From the NCBI RefSeq assembly GCF_001956695.1, contig NZ_CP019070.1, forward strand, positions 930,001-994,000: DNA of 64,000 nt. Direction: 5' to 3'. The notes under the pieces are model-generated. The model did no database searches, was not told the DNA's origin, and was given only the letters and a program-made list of their open reading frames with translations. Both the position numbers and the translations under genes were made by a program. Below, piece by piece: positions 29,007 through 38,598 of this stretch; within the stretch, counting starts at the first letter, position 1, and each line of letters starts with the position of its first letter. The DNA comes from Poseidonibacter parvus (GTDB lineage Bacteria; Campylobacterota; Campylobacteria; Campylobacterales; Arcobacteraceae).

Positions 29007-29969
29007 ATGGAAACTAAATACAAAGAAAGTTTTGAATCTATCAATAATGGATTTAATTCAGTTTTTCGTAATAATAAGCTAAGTATTGGACTTGTAATTC
29101 CTTTAGAGAATTACCCAAGATCACCAATTCCAACTATGGTTAATCAAATGGAAAAAATTCTTTTAGCTGAAGAATTAAATTTTAAAGCCATTTGGTTAAG
29201 AGATATTCCTTTTAATGACCCTTCCTTTGGTGATGTTGGGCAAATGTATGATCCTTTTTCATATTTAGGATACTTAAGTGCTAAAACTTCAAAAATAGCA
29301 TTAGGTGTTGGGAGTTTGATTTTACCACTTAAACATCCTGCAAATGTTGCAAAAGCAGCAGCTAGTATTGATACTTTATCAAATGGACGCCTTATTTTAG
29401 GAGTTGCTTCCGGAGATAGAGCAAAAGAATACCCTGCTATGAATATTGACTATGATAACAGAGGCAATAACTTTAGAGAAAGTTTTAAATATATAAATCA
29501 AATTTGGGAAGATTTTCCAATATTTGATAATGAATTTGGAAATCCAAATGCCAATTTAGATATGCTTCCCAAACCCACTAATCAAAAAGTACCAATGCTT
29601 ATTACTGGGGCATCACAACAAAGTCCTTCGTGGTTAGCTTCAAATGGTGATGGTTGGATAACTTATCCAAGACCTGTGCATACTCAAAAAATAATAGTAA
29701 ATCGAATTAGAGATAATGCAAAAGAAAACTATACTCAAAATAGACCAATCTCTCAATCTTTATATATAGATTTAGTAGAAGGTTTAAATTTTAGTCCACA
29801 ACCAATTCATTTAGGATATAGACTTAATGTTAAGCATTTAATTGAACATTTAAAATCGTTAGAAGCAATTGGTATTAATCATGTTGCTTTAAATCTACGT
29901 TTTAATCAAGCGGATATTGAAAAAACATTAAAAATTATTGGTGATGAAATATTGCCAGAATTCTCATAA
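29007..29969 (+). CDS. LLM class flavin-dependent oxidoreductase
   Basis: 320 residues of the luciferase-like monooxygenase superfamily. Visible features are LSIGLVIPLENYPRSPIPTM at the start, SKIALGVGSLILPLKHPANVAKAAASIDTLSNGRLILGVASGD and the late GGWITYPRP-like region DGWITYPRP. The pattern fits the TIGR03571-type subfamily. The substrate is unknown. It follows the nitroreductase by 30 bases, preceded by AAAGGAG. Confidence 0.9.
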   Translation: METKYKESFESINNGFNSVFRNNKLSIGLVIPLENYPRSPIPTMVNQMEKILLAEELNFKAIWLRDIPFNDPSFGDVGQMYDPFSYLGYLSAKTSKIALGVGSLILPLKHPANVAKAAASIDTLSNGRLILGVASGDRAKEYPAMNIDYDNRGNNFRESFKYINQIWEDFPIFDNEFGNPNANLDMLPKPTNQKVPMLITGASQQSPSWLASNGDGWITYPRPVHTQKIIVNRIRDNAKENYTQNRPISQSLYIDLVEGLNFSPQPIHLGYRLNVKHLIEHLKSLEAIGINHVALNLRFNQADIEKTLKIIGDEILPEFS

Positions 29970-29978
29970 GGAAAAACT

Positions 29979-30787
29979 ATGCAAAAAACTATTTTAATTA
30001 CAGGGTCAACAGATGGTATTGGATATTTAAGTGCTAAAACTTTTATAGAACAAGGACATAATGTAATTGTCCATGGTAGAAATTTTGATAAGTTAGAAAA
30101 AGTTAAAAAAAATTAGAAGCTTTTAAAACTTCAGGAAATATCTACAGTGTTTTAGGTGATTTATCAGTATTAAAAAATGTTGAGGTATTAGCTAATAGTA
30201 TTTTAAAGAAGTTTACAAATATTGATGTTTTAATAAACAATGCTGGAATTTACAAAACACAAGATGAAAGAACTGTAGATAGTTTTGATATTAGGTTTGC
30301 TGTTAGTACAATTGCACCTTATCTTTTAATGAAAAAATTACTTCCAATTTTAAGTAAAAATGCAAGAGTCATAAACTTATCTTCAGCAGCTCAAGCTCCT
30401 GTTGATCTAAATGCTTTAAAAGGAGATGTCCTTTTATCTTCTAGTAGTGAAGCTTATGCTCAAAGTAAATTAGCAATCACAATGTGGACAAATCATATGG
30501 CAAGTTTATTCAAAGATAATAACCCAATAATTGTAAGTATTAATCCAAAATCACTGCTTGCTAGTAAAATGGTAAAAGAAGCTTATGGAATACAAGGAAG
30601 TGACTTAAGTGTTGGTTCTGATATTTTAGTTCGTGCAGCACTTAGTGATGACTTTAAAGATGCTTCTGGAAAATATTATGATAATGATATTGCTTCTTTT
30701 TCAAATCCTCATCCTGATGCTTTAAATACTCAAAAATGTCAAGATTTAGTTGTTGAAATGGAAGCGATTATTCATAATAATAAATAA
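29979..30787 (+). pseudogene. SDR family oxidoreductase, frameshifted
   Basis: The first frame starts at ATG 29979 (AAGGA upstream) with the nucleotide-binding TGSTDGIG and stops at 30114-30116 just after eight A residues (30105-30112). With nine A the reading continues without a break to 30787, giving about 269 residues with NNAG (INNAGIYKT), INLSSAAQA and the catalytic YAQSK. So a single base is missing in a homopolymer. It could be a real inactivation, phase variation, polymerase slippage that restores some product, or a sequencing error. Confidence 0.85.
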
Positions 30788-30892
30788 AATTTAAATGACT
30801 GATTTAATTATCAGACTATTACATTATACTTTATTAGAAAATGAAGAAGAATCTATCATAGATTTTTATGTATCTATTAGAGTTATTTATAT

Positions 30893-31393
30893 TTACTTAA
30901 ATAGATTTGTTTTTTCAATCAAAATATCTTGATGATTAACAAACCTATCACATCTTAAGCCCTCTAACTTTTTACAAATTTCTTGCCATTTTTTTGTATG
31001 ACCCTGATTTTCATTAGAAAAGTTTCCTAATGCAAACATAATTGCATGAGCATATTCATGTGGCATTACATCATTTATCATATAATTTTCATTTTCTTTA
31101 AATCTTTTTTTATTCAAATATAAATTTATCTGTCCATTTTTTGAATAAACTGCCATTCCATATCTACTAGAATCTAATTCATCAGTAATTGTAATAGGAA
31201 AAACTCTTTTAATATTAAAATATTTATTTGTTAAATATTTTAACTTCTGATGTTTTTCATATACTTTTATTTGAATTTCTTTAGATAAAGGATTTGAGTT
31301 AAATGAGTAATCTTTATACCAAAGATAAGTAAGTAAGAAAGATGAAAGAATAACAACTACTAAGAAAAACTTTTTAAGTTGTTGAATAAACAT
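30893..31393 (-). CDS. Membrane-anchored SprT-like metalloprotease
   Basis: 166 residues. One N-terminal membrane segment (FFLVVVILSSFLLTYLWY) is followed by a domain with HEYAH (about 112-116) and a later His in NQGHTKKWQEICKKL, the zinc-site arrangement of SprT-like proteins. SprT relatives cleave DNA-protein crosslinks, but this one is anchored and so probably acts at the membrane. It lies eight bases after the membrane J-protein gene. Confidence 0.78.
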   Translation of the reverse strand: MFIQQLKKFFLVVVILSSFLLTYLWYKDYSFNSNPLSKEIQIKVYEKHQKLKYLTNKYFNIKRVFPITITDELDSSRYGMAVYSKNGQINLYLNKKRFKENENYMINDVMPHEYAHAIMFALGNFSNENQGHTKKWQEICKKLEGLRCDRFVNHQDILIEKTNLFK

Positions 31394-31401
31394 ATAATTA
31401 T

Positions 31402-31872
31402 TTATTCAACTGTTTTCATTAAAACATCACGATAATTATTTAAATCTTTCATCATGCTATCGTCGTTATCATTAATATCTGGATGATATTTTCTTGCTAA
31501 TTCTTTATATTTCTTTTTTATCTCTTCTTTTGTAGGAGAATGTGTAAAACCAAAGAAATCTTTTGCTTTTTGAACTTCATCAAATCTTGGGGCATTATTA
31601 AAACCATTAAAGTTTGAGTTATTAAAGCCTGAGTTATTGAAGTTTTGGAAATCATTTGGATTAAAACCTGCACCTTGTTTAAATTGAAAATTAAAACCAC
31701 TTGTTTTCATCTTCTTTTTTAAATTATAAATAAAGAAAAATCCAAGTATTAGAATAACCCCTATAATCATTAGAAATGTTCCAAAATTAGTAAAAATTAA
31801 GTATAAAATAAAAAATAAAATTGATAGTCGAACTATTCTATTAAAAATATATATAACTGTATTGTTTGGCAT
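31402..31872 (-). CDS. Membrane protein with C-terminal J domain
   Basis: 156 residues. Two hydrophobic segments (about 12-50) are followed by an Asn/Phe-rich linker (FNNSGFNNSNFNGFNN) and a J domain with the HPD motif (YKELARKYHPDIND) at the C terminus. The layout is like TIM14-type or DjlA-like co-chaperones that recruit DnaK to the membrane. It is probably cotranscribed with the SprT-like gene. Confidence 0.85.
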   Translation of the reverse strand: MPNNTVIYIFNRIVRLSILFFILYLIFTNFGTFLMIIGVILILGFFFIYNLKKKMKTSGFNFQFKQGAGFNPNDFQNFNNSGFNNSNFNGFNNAPRFDEVQKAKDFFGFTHSPTKEEIKKKYKELARKYHPDINDNDDSMMKDLNNYRDVLMKTVE

Positions 31873-32098
31873 AAAATATTAATCCTTTTTATAGTAGGCA
31901 GTATTATAGTATTGTTTGCACTATAATAAAATTAAACAAGTAAACTTATTTTAAACTTAAACTTAATAATTAGATGTGTTACAAAAGTAAGCATTAAAAG
32001 TGTAAATAATTGCTATTTTAATGCTATGTAATTTTTATCATAAAAATATCATATTTAAGGATTATTCTTTTTTTTGAAATAAAATCAAGGAGAATCTA

Positions 32099-33790
32099 AT
32101 GGAAATAGGTTTACAAGCATTTTTTGCTGCACTACCAATTTTTTTAGCAGGTATATTATTAGTAGGACTTCGAGTTTCTGCAAAAAAGGCAATGCCTTTA
32201 GTTTATATTGCAACAGTAGCTGTTGCATTCGTAGTTTGGGAAGTTTCATTCAATAGAGTTTTAGCTTCAACAATACAAGGTCTACTTATTACAGTTGCAG
32301 TTTTATGGATTATATTTGGAGCTATACTGCTTTTAAATACATTAAAACATTCAGGTGCAATTGCAGTAATTAGACAAGGATTTAACAATGTTAGTTCTGA
32401 TAGAAGAGTTCAAGTAATTATTATTGCATGGTTATTTGGTTCATTTATAGAAGGAGCTTCAGGATTTGGAACGCCAGCAGCAATTGCAGCACCATTACTT
32501 GTAGCAATTGGTTTCCCTGCAATGGCAGCTGTTATGGTTGGGATGATGATTCAAAGTACTCCTGTATCTTTTGGTGCAGTTGGAACTCCAATTTTAATTG
32601 GTGTAAATAAAGGCTTAGATTCGGATGGTATTGGCTTAACATTACAAACTATGGGTTCTTCTTGGGATCAATATTTACAAATCATTACATCACAAGTTGC
32701 AATTACACACGCTCTTGTAGGTACTTTTATTCCTTTATTTATGGTTGTAATGCTAACAAGATTCTTTGGTGAAAATAAATCATGGAGTGAAGGATTATCT
32801 ATTTTGCCTTTTGCAATTTTTGCAGGTATTGCTTTTACAATTCCTTATGCTTTAACAGGAGTTTATTTAGGTGCTGAGTTCCCATCATTAATTGGTGCAC
32901 TTGTTGGGCTTCCAATTGTTGTATTAGCAGCAAAAAAAGGTTTTTTAATTCCAAAAAACACTTGGGATTTTGCTCCAAAAGAAAAATGGCCAGTATCATG
33001 GGTTTCAAAATTTGAAGTTAAACTAGATGATTTAAGTTCAAAGGTTCCAATGTCTTTAACTAAAGCATGGATTCCTTATGTTTTAGTTGCTGTTATTTTA
33101 GTATTAACTAGAGTTTCTGATGAGGTAAAAGCTTTTGTAAAATTTTGGGTAATTCCATTTAAAGATATTTTAGGTGAGGGTTTAGGTTATTCTATTACTC
33201 CTTTATATCTTCCTGGTGGAATTCTAGTTTTTGTTGTTTTAATTACTTACTTTTTACATGGTATGAAATTTAAAGATATAAGTGCAGCTGTAGGTGAATC
33301 TTCTAAAGTAATGCTAGGAGCTGGGTTTGTTTTAATTTTTACAATTCCATTAGTTCGAATTTTAATTAATTCTGGAATTAATGAATCAGGTTTTGATTCA
33401 ATGCCTGTTGCTATGGCTAACTTTGTTGCAAGTTCTGTTGGGGATATTTACCCTGTGTTTGCTCCAATGGTTGGTGCTCTTGGTGCATTTATTGCAGGAA
33501 GTAATACTGTATCAAATATGATGCTAGCTCAATATCAATTTGGTGTTGCAGATGCACTTGGGGTTTCAACTGCATTTATGGTAGCACTTCAAGCAGTTGG
33601 AGCAGCAGCTGGTAATATGATTGCAATTCATAATGTTGTAGCCGCATCTGCTACTGTTGGATTATTAGATCAAGAAGGTGAAACTTTAAGAAGAACAATA
33701 ATTCCTACAATTTATTATTGTTTACTTGCTGGAATTATAGGTTTAATAGGAATGTATGTTTTAGGAATTACTGATCCTTTAATGAAATAG
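32099..33790 (+). CDS. lctP: L-lactate permease
   Basis: 563 residues with about 13 membrane segments, close to E. coli LldP (551). Family motifs include [37 protein letters not shown], and [17 protein letters not shown] near the C terminus. It imports lactate with protons. A strong AAGGAG precedes the start. No lactate dehydrogenase gene is adjacent. Confidence 0.94.
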   Translation: MEIGLQAFFAALPIFLAGILLVGLRVSAKKAMPLVYIATVAVAFVVWEVSFNRVLASTIQGLLITVAVLWIIFGAILLLNTLKHSGAIAVIRQGFNNVSSDRRVQVIIIAWLFGSFIEGASGFGTPAAIAAPLLVAIGFPAMAAVMVGMMIQSTPVSFGAVGTPILIGVNKGLDSDGIGLTLQTMGSSWDQYLQIITSQVAITHALVGTFIPLFMVVMLTRFFGENKSWSEGLSILPFAIFAGIAFTIPYALTGVYLGAEFPSLIGALVGLPIVVLAAKKGFLIPKNTWDFAPKEKWPVSWVSKFEVKLDDLSSKVPMSLTKAWIPYVLVAVILVLTRVSDEVKAFVKFWVIPFKDILGEGLGYSITPLYLPGGILVFVVLITYFLHGMKFKDISAAVGESSKVMLGAGFVLIFTIPLVRILINSGINESGFDSMPVAMANFVASSVGDIYPVFAPMVGALGAFIAGSNTVSNMMLAQYQFGVADALGVSTAFMVALQAVGAAAGNMIAIHNVVAASATVGLLDQEGETLRRTIIPTIYYCLLAGIIGLIGMYVLGITDPLMK

Positions 33791-33810
33791 TATATTTTAC
33801 TTAAAACTAA

Positions 33811-33838
33811 AAAAGAAAAGGTAAAAACCTTTTCTTTT
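33811..33838. terminator. Bidirectional terminator
   Basis: AAAAGAAAAGGT (33811-33822) and ACCTTTTCTTTT (33827-33838) pair over 12 bp around AAAA, with a T run after the plus-strand arm. It lies between lctP and the convergent DsbA-like gene, touching the stop of the latter. Confidence 0.8.
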
Positions 33839-34461
33839 TAAAAATATGTATTTTCTCTCATGTTCTCAATTTGAGCAAGCATTGCTTTATAATCGCCAAA
33901 TTGAATATTTATAGGATATATCTCTTTTTTATATTTTAAAACTAAAGATGGAAAACTGTTCACATAAAGCGAACGCCTAAAATTTAGTTCATTATTTAAA
34001 TCTTCTTCAATTTTTTGTGATTTTAAATCTTCTTCAAATTTCTTTTCATCCATTCCAATTTGTTTTGCAAGTTCAATCAAAGTTGAAGCATCACTTGGAT
34101 TTTTAGCTTTTAAATAATAAGCTTCTTGAATTGCTGTAATCATTTCATCTTCTAAGCCCTCGTATCTTGCAAGCATTGTTGCTTGACATGAAAGATAAGT
34201 TGAACGTCTAGGTGTATTTTCTCTCCAAAAGTTATAATTAAACTTTGTTCCTACTTTTTGTTCAATCTCATGCCAAATATTTTCAATCATTTCTCTTTGA
34301 TGTTGGGGCATTGGTTCAGTTGAGTGTGGAGCAAGGCCTCCAACTACATGAACTAGTTTAGTATCTTTACTTAAATTTTTTCGTAATTCATCAAGTGTTG
34401 GCTTAAAGGCATAACACCAAGAACACATTGGGTCATGCACATGATAAAGTGTGTAAACCAT
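33838..34461 (-). CDS. DsbA family protein
   Basis: 207 residues with the thioredoxin-like active site HDPMCSWCYAFKP (CSWC) near the N terminus and a helical insertion. No signal peptide, so it acts in the cytoplasm, as FrnE-type members do. SFPSLVLKYKKEIYPI holds the cis-Pro region. It may be a disulfide oxidoreductase or isomerase; the partner is unknown. Confidence 0.85.
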   Translation of the reverse strand: MVYTLYHVHDPMCSWCYAFKPTLDELRKNLSKDTKLVHVVGGLAPHSTEPMPQHQREMIENIWHEIEQKVGTKFNYNFWRENTPRRSTYLSCQATMLARYEGLEDEMITAIQEAYYLKAKNPSDASTLIELAKQIGMDEKKFEEDLKSQKIEEDLNNELNFRRSLYVNSFPSLVLKYKKEIYPINIQFGDYKAMLAQIENMRENTYF

Positions 34462-34576
34462 ATAAATCCTTTTTTATTTTTAAAATTTTTACTTTACAAT
34501 AATTGCACAATAATAGCATAGAATTTTGCTTTAAAAAAAATATTGTAGAATGTTATTCATATTTAAAGGAAAATTT

Positions 34577-34843
34577 ATGGATTACGAAGAATTTGAAAAA
34601 GCTGTTGATACATTAGGAATATTATCAAGATTATCAAAAAAAGATTTAAAACAAAAATATTTAAAACTTTCGAAAAGATACCATCCTGATATGCCAGAAG
34701 GAAGTGAAGAAAAGTTTTTAGAGATTAAAAAATCTTATGATTTGTTATCTGCTTATATGGATTCTTATTGTTTTACTTTTGATAAAGAAGAATTTTTACA
34801 ACAGTTTCCCTCATTTACAAATTATAAAAATTGGAATAGGTAA
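34577..34843 (+). CDS. Small J-domain protein
   Basis: 88 residues from the ATG at 34577, selected by AAAGGA at 34565-34570. Almost the whole protein is a J domain: LSKKDLKQKYLKLSKRYHPD holds helix II and HPD, followed by EEKFLEIKKSYDLLSAY. Such single-domain J proteins stimulate DnaK-type ATPases. It ends four bases before the DUF4139 gene. Confidence 0.85.
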   Translation: MDYEEFEKAVDTLGILSRLSKKDLKQKYLKLSKRYHPDMPEGSEEKFLEIKKSYDLLSAYMDSYCFTFDKEEFLQQFPSFTNYKNWNR

Positions 34844-34847
34844 AATT

Positions 34848-36311
34848 ATGAAAAAAATAAATATAGTAGTATCGTCTATAGTTTTAAGTACAGTTGCATA
34901 TGCGAATATAAATATTCAAAGTTTAGATATTTATAAAAACAAAACTTTTGTAAATCAAGAATTAAACACAACACAAAATAGTGTTGATTTAATAGGAAAA
35001 GTTAGATTTGAAGATATAAGATTCTTAAATAATGGAAATTGTAAAGTATCAAATGTATCTGTTGTAAGTGAAAACTATTCAAGTGATAGTTTATCTTCAC
35101 AAATTGCAGAATATCAACAGAAAGTTGCTTTTAAAAGCAATGAGATAACAAGTGTAAAAAATAGTTTAGAGCATTTAAATTCAATTAGATTTGAAAAAGG
35201 TGCAGTGAATTTAAAAAATATTAAAGAAGTTTCTACTTACACAAAAAATGAAATAGAAGCAAATTATAATTTAATATATAAACTACAATTAGAATTAAAA
35301 AAATATGATCAAGAACTAGCAAAATTAAAAAATAAGAAAAACACTAGTGTTTATTCAAAATTAAATTATGATGCAAGTTGTTCAAGTAATTCAAAGATTT
35401 TAGTTTCATATCCAAGTTATAATATATCAAAAAATAGTTTTTATGAAATAGATGTAAACTCAAAAGAAAAAAACTTAGAAATTAAAAACAAATCTTTTAT
35501 TACTCAAAGTTCAGGTTTTGATTTTGAAAATATTGATATAAATATGTATACATACAATTATTCAAATGCAGTTAATCCTCAAATATTTAGAGCAAATTAC
35601 TTAGATATAAAACCAGTTCTTTTAAGAAAAAATGTACAAGCTGATGTAGCTATGATGGAAATGGCAGCACCAATGATGAAAAGTAAAAGTGTTAGAGCAA
35701 TGCCTAGTTTTTCATATAATGAAACTACAACTAAAGCTTTTTTCAAAGCTTCTCATATTGATTTAAAAAGTGGAATTAAAAATGCAGTAACTTTTTCTAA
35801 TGATAAATTTAAAATAAAAAATAAAATTGAAATAGATGGATATTCAAGTTCAAATGCATTTTATAAAGTAGATTTTAAAAGTGATAAATTATATAGTACT
35901 CAAAATACAAAACTTTACTTAGATGGTACGTATATAGGTCAATCTTATATTAGAGAAATAAAGAAAGATAAAGAGACATCACTTTATTTAGGAATAAATA
36001 GTTTTATTGATGTGAAAAAAGATTTAATAAAAGATATGAAAGAAAAACCATTTTTTTCACAGTCAAAAATTAAAACTGAAAAGTCATGGAAATATGTAAT
36101 TACTAATAATTCAAATGAAGAAAAAACTATTACCTTAATTGAAAGAATTCCTGTTAGTAAACATGAAGATATAAAAGTTTCTTTAATTTCTAACACTAAC
36201 TACACAAAAAAAGAAGATAATGGTAAAATAAGCTATGATATAACTTTAAAACCAAGTGAAGAAAAAACAATTGATTTTGGATATATTGTAGAAAAACCTT
36301 ATAAAAAATAA
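34848..36311 (+). CDS. Exported DUF4139 domain protein
   Basis: 487 residues from the ATG at 34848; the longer frame runs through the J-domain gene. A signal peptide (MKKINIVVSSIVLSTVAYA) is followed by a central coiled coil with Lys/Leu heptads (about 75-170) and a C-terminal beta-rich DUF4139 region (KYVITNNSNEEKTITLIERIPVSKHEDIKV). One Met-rich stretch (MMEMAAPMMKSKS) stands out. It probably lies in the periplasm or outer membrane; function unknown. Confidence 0.75.
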   Translation: MKKINIVVSSIVLSTVAYANINIQSLDIYKNKTFVNQELNTTQNSVDLIGKVRFEDIRFLNNGNCKVSNVSVVSENYSSDSLSSQIAEYQQKVAFKSNEITSVKNSLEHLNSIRFEKGAVNLKNIKEVSTYTKNEIEANYNLIYKLQLELKKYDQELAKLKNKKNTSVYSKLNYDASCSSNSKILVSYPSYNISKNSFYEIDVNSKEKNLEIKNKSFITQSSGFDFENIDINMYTYNYSNAVNPQIFRANYLDIKPVLLRKNVQADVAMMEMAAPMMKSKSVRAMPSFSYNETTTKAFFKASHIDLKSGIKNAVTFSNDKFKIKNKIEIDGYSSSNAFYKVDFKSDKLYSTQNTKLYLDGTYIGQSYIREIKKDKETSLYLGINSFIDVKKDLIKDMKEKPFFSQSKIKTEKSWKYVITNNSNEEKTITLIERIPVSKHEDIKVSLISNTNYTKKEDNGKISYDITLKPSEEKTIDFGYIVEKPYKK

Positions 36312-36325
36312 AAGGAAAATTTAAT

Positions 36326-37183
36326 ATGTTTGATAGAAAAAAAATAGAAGAATTAATTTTAACATCTTTAGTTGCAGATGCTTATTCATTAGGTGCACAT
36401 TGGGTATATGATGAAAAGCAATTAAAAGAAAATAATCTAAACTGGGAAGAATTAAACAATCCCTTATCTGTATGGCATAAAGATAAAAAGGCAGGAGAGT
36501 TTACTCATTACGGAGACCAAACGTATTGGTTATATGAATTTTTAAAAGATAAAGATACATTTGATGAAAATGAATATTTAAAATATTGGGAAAGCAAAAT
36601 TGCTTCTTATAATGGTTATATTGATGGTTCAAGTAGAGAAACATTAGAAAATATTAAAAATGATGTAGTTCCAAGTGGTTCATCATCAACTGATTTATCT
36701 ATAGTTGGAAGAATTACTCCTTTACTTTTAGTTTCAAAAACAAAAGAAGAATTTATTTCAAATGTAGAAAAACTTGTAAAACTTACGCATAATTCACAAA
36801 AGTCAATTAATGCTTCAAAGTTTTTTGCTAAAGTTTTATTAGAAAGTCTTGAAAGCAAAGAAATAGAAACAATTTTACTTGAATTAAAAGAGCAAAGTGA
36901 TTCACATATTCAAGGGTTGATTTCAAGAGGTATTGCCTCAAAAGCAGAAGATACGTTTGATACAATTAGAACTTTTGGTCCAGCTTGTGATGTTGATGAA
37001 GGCTTCTCTGGAATAATTCACTTGTTAAGTAAATATTCAAATTTAAAAGATATGTTAATTTGTAATGCAAAAGCAGGTGGAGATTCAAGTGCAAGAGGAA
37101 TGATTGCATCAGTTATATTAATGGCTAATAAATCTATCAAACAAATTCCACAAAATTGGTTAGCAATTAAAGTAGTAATTTAA
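36326..37183 (+). CDS. ADP-ribosylglycohydrolase family protein, divergent
   Basis: 285 residues, all-helical. Family landmarks can be placed (LVADAYSLGAHWVYD near the start, YGDQTYWLYEFL, and AKAGGDSSARGMIASVI near the C terminus), but the metal-binding motifs are changed: TDDT corresponds to GDQT and GGDTDT to GGDSSA. The fold is likely, the activity uncertain. It follows the DUF4139 gene by 14 bases. Confidence 0.75.
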   Translation: MFDRKKIEELILTSLVADAYSLGAHWVYDEKQLKENNLNWEELNNPLSVWHKDKKAGEFTHYGDQTYWLYEFLKDKDTFDENEYLKYWESKIASYNGYIDGSSRETLENIKNDVVPSGSSSTDLSIVGRITPLLLVSKTKEEFISNVEKLVKLTHNSQKSINASKFFAKVLLESLESKEIETILLELKEQSDSHIQGLISRGIASKAEDTFDTIRTFGPACDVDEGFSGIIHLLSKYSNLKDMLICNAKAGGDSSARGMIASVILMANKSIKQIPQNWLAIKVVI

Positions 37184-37202
37184 TAATAAGAATAGGAATA
37201 AA

Positions 37203-37652
37203 ATGAAACGTACAATACTTAACTTTTTTAAAGACAAATTATATATTGAAATATCAATTGCAAGTGTGTTATTTATTATTGCACTTTCTATGGATATGCT
37301 TATGGATTTTATTATCTATATGTTATATTTTATAATCTTCTTGGAAATTGTAAGAGCAGTTGTTAATTATGTCAGAGAAGAAAGAGTAGTTTTATCTTTA
37401 TTAGTTGATGCGTTTATCATATTAGCTTTAAGAGAGTTTATTGTAAATGTTGTGAAAGTTAATAAAGAAGATTTACCCACTTTTGAAGCACTTTTTACAA
37501 GTTCGGTTAATTTAAACTTAATGGTTTTATCTGGTGTAATTATATTTTTATTGGTAGTTAGATTTTTATCTGTTAAAACTTCACAAAGATATTTATTTGG
37601 AAAAAAAGAAGTAGAAACAAATATAGAAGAAGTTGAACACTCTAGTAAATGA
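37203..37652 (+). CDS. psiE: PsiE family membrane protein
   Basis: 149 residues with four membrane segments (ISIASVLFIIALSMDMLMDF, IIYMLYFIIFLEIVRAVVNY, LLVDAFIILALREFIVNVV, LNLMVLSGVIIFLLVVRFL). The pattern and conserved ALREF fit the phosphate-starvation-inducible E family, whose function is not known. The stop overlaps the start of the radical SAM gene (ATGA). Confidence 0.8.
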   Translation: MKRTILNFFKDKLYIEISIASVLFIIALSMDMLMDFIIYMLYFIIFLEIVRAVVNYVREERVVLSLLVDAFIILALREFIVNVVKVNKEDLPTFEALFTSSVNLNLMVLSGVIIFLLVVRFLSVKTSQRYLFGKKEVETNIEEVEHSSK

Positions 37653-38494
37653 TAGAGTATAACCAACCTCTTTATAGACCTCCTGCAGAAGCTAATTCAG
37701 TTATCATACAAGTTACATTAGGATGCAGTTTTAATAAATGCACCTTTTGTACTATGTATGAATCTAAAGATTACAAAGTAAGAAAACTAGAAGATGTTTT
37801 TAAAGATATTGATACCATGGCTTCATTTTATCAAGATAGTGTAAAAATGTTTTTAGCTGATGGTGATGCTCTTAATATGGAAACAAATCATTTAATAAAA
37901 ATACTAGATTACGCATATTTGAAATTTCCTAAATTAAGACGAGTTTCTGTTTATGCTTCGGCTTTTAATTTAAATGATAAATCACTTGAAGAGTTAAAAC
38001 TATTAAAGGAAAAGGGTTTAAACTTAATTTATTATGGAATTGAAAGTGGATCTTATGAAGTATTAAAAAAAATACAAAAACCAATTTCACAAATAAAAAT
38101 GATTGATAGTTTAAATAAAGCCTATCAAGCAGGATTAAAAACCTCTGTTACTGTAATATTAGGATTAGCAGGTAAAAAATACTCCTTTGAGCATATTAAA
38201 GAAACTGCAAATATTATAAACCAGGTTAAAGTTACATATCTTTCTACTTTACAATTAATGTTAGAAGAGGGCAGATATCAAAAGTTTATAAAAAATTTTG
38301 ATGGAGGTTTTAAAATGTTAAATGAAAAAGAAATGCTAGAAGAACAAAAAAGCTTTTTAGAGCAGTTAAATCCTTCTAATAAAGTGATTTTTAGATCAAA
38401 CCATGTTTCAAATTCTTTAGCCCTTGCAGGAACAATACCAAAAGATAAAACAAGATTAATAGAAGAACTTAGTTTTATTTTAAAAAGTCTTTGA
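37649..38494 (+). CDS. Radical SAM protein with CX4CX2C motif
   Basis: 281 residues. The cluster motif is QVTLGCSFNKCTFCTMY, with four residues between the first two cysteines instead of three. NLIYYGIESGSYEVLKKIQKP is a typical radical SAM strand with the SAM-contacting region. The substrate is unknown. It overlaps psiE by four bases. Confidence 0.85.
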   Translation: MIEYNQPLYRPPAEANSVIIQVTLGCSFNKCTFCTMYESKDYKVRKLEDVFKDIDTMASFYQDSVKMFLADGDALNMETNHLIKILDYAYLKFPKLRRVSVYASAFNLNDKSLEELKLLKEKGLNLIYYGIESGSYEVLKKIQKPISQIKMIDSLNKAYQAGLKTSVTVILGLAGKKYSFEHIKETANIINQVKVTYLSTLQLMLEEGRYQKFIKNFDGGFKMLNEKEMLEEQKSFLEQLNPSNKVIFRSNHVSNSLALAGTIPKDKTRLIEELSFILKSL

Positions 38495-38509
38495 TAAACA
38501 TATATTAAA

Positions 38510-38531
38510 TTGTCAAGAAATTGTCAAGAAC
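38510..38531 (+). promoter_or_regulatory. Tandem 11-bp repeat, likely response-regulator site
   Basis: TTGTCAAGAAA (38510-38520) is followed at once by TTGTCAAGAAC (38521-38531). Head-to-tail repeats of 10-11 bp are the usual OmpR/PhoB-type binding sites. They lie about 70-90 bases before a small membrane-peptide gene and opposite the end of an OmpR-type two-component operon. A TTTACA at 38547-38552 and an A/T-rich -10 candidate at 38571-38577 are downstream. Confidence 0.5.
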
Positions 38532-38598
38532 TATTGCCTTTTTTTCTTTACAAAAAAGTTTTATAATTATTTATATAAAACAAATAAAAGGAAAAATC

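Noticed and set aside
30795-30935. Short plus-strand frame starting MTDLIIRLLHYTLL
   Set aside because: It has no ribosome binding site and runs into the end of the SprT-like gene on the other strand.
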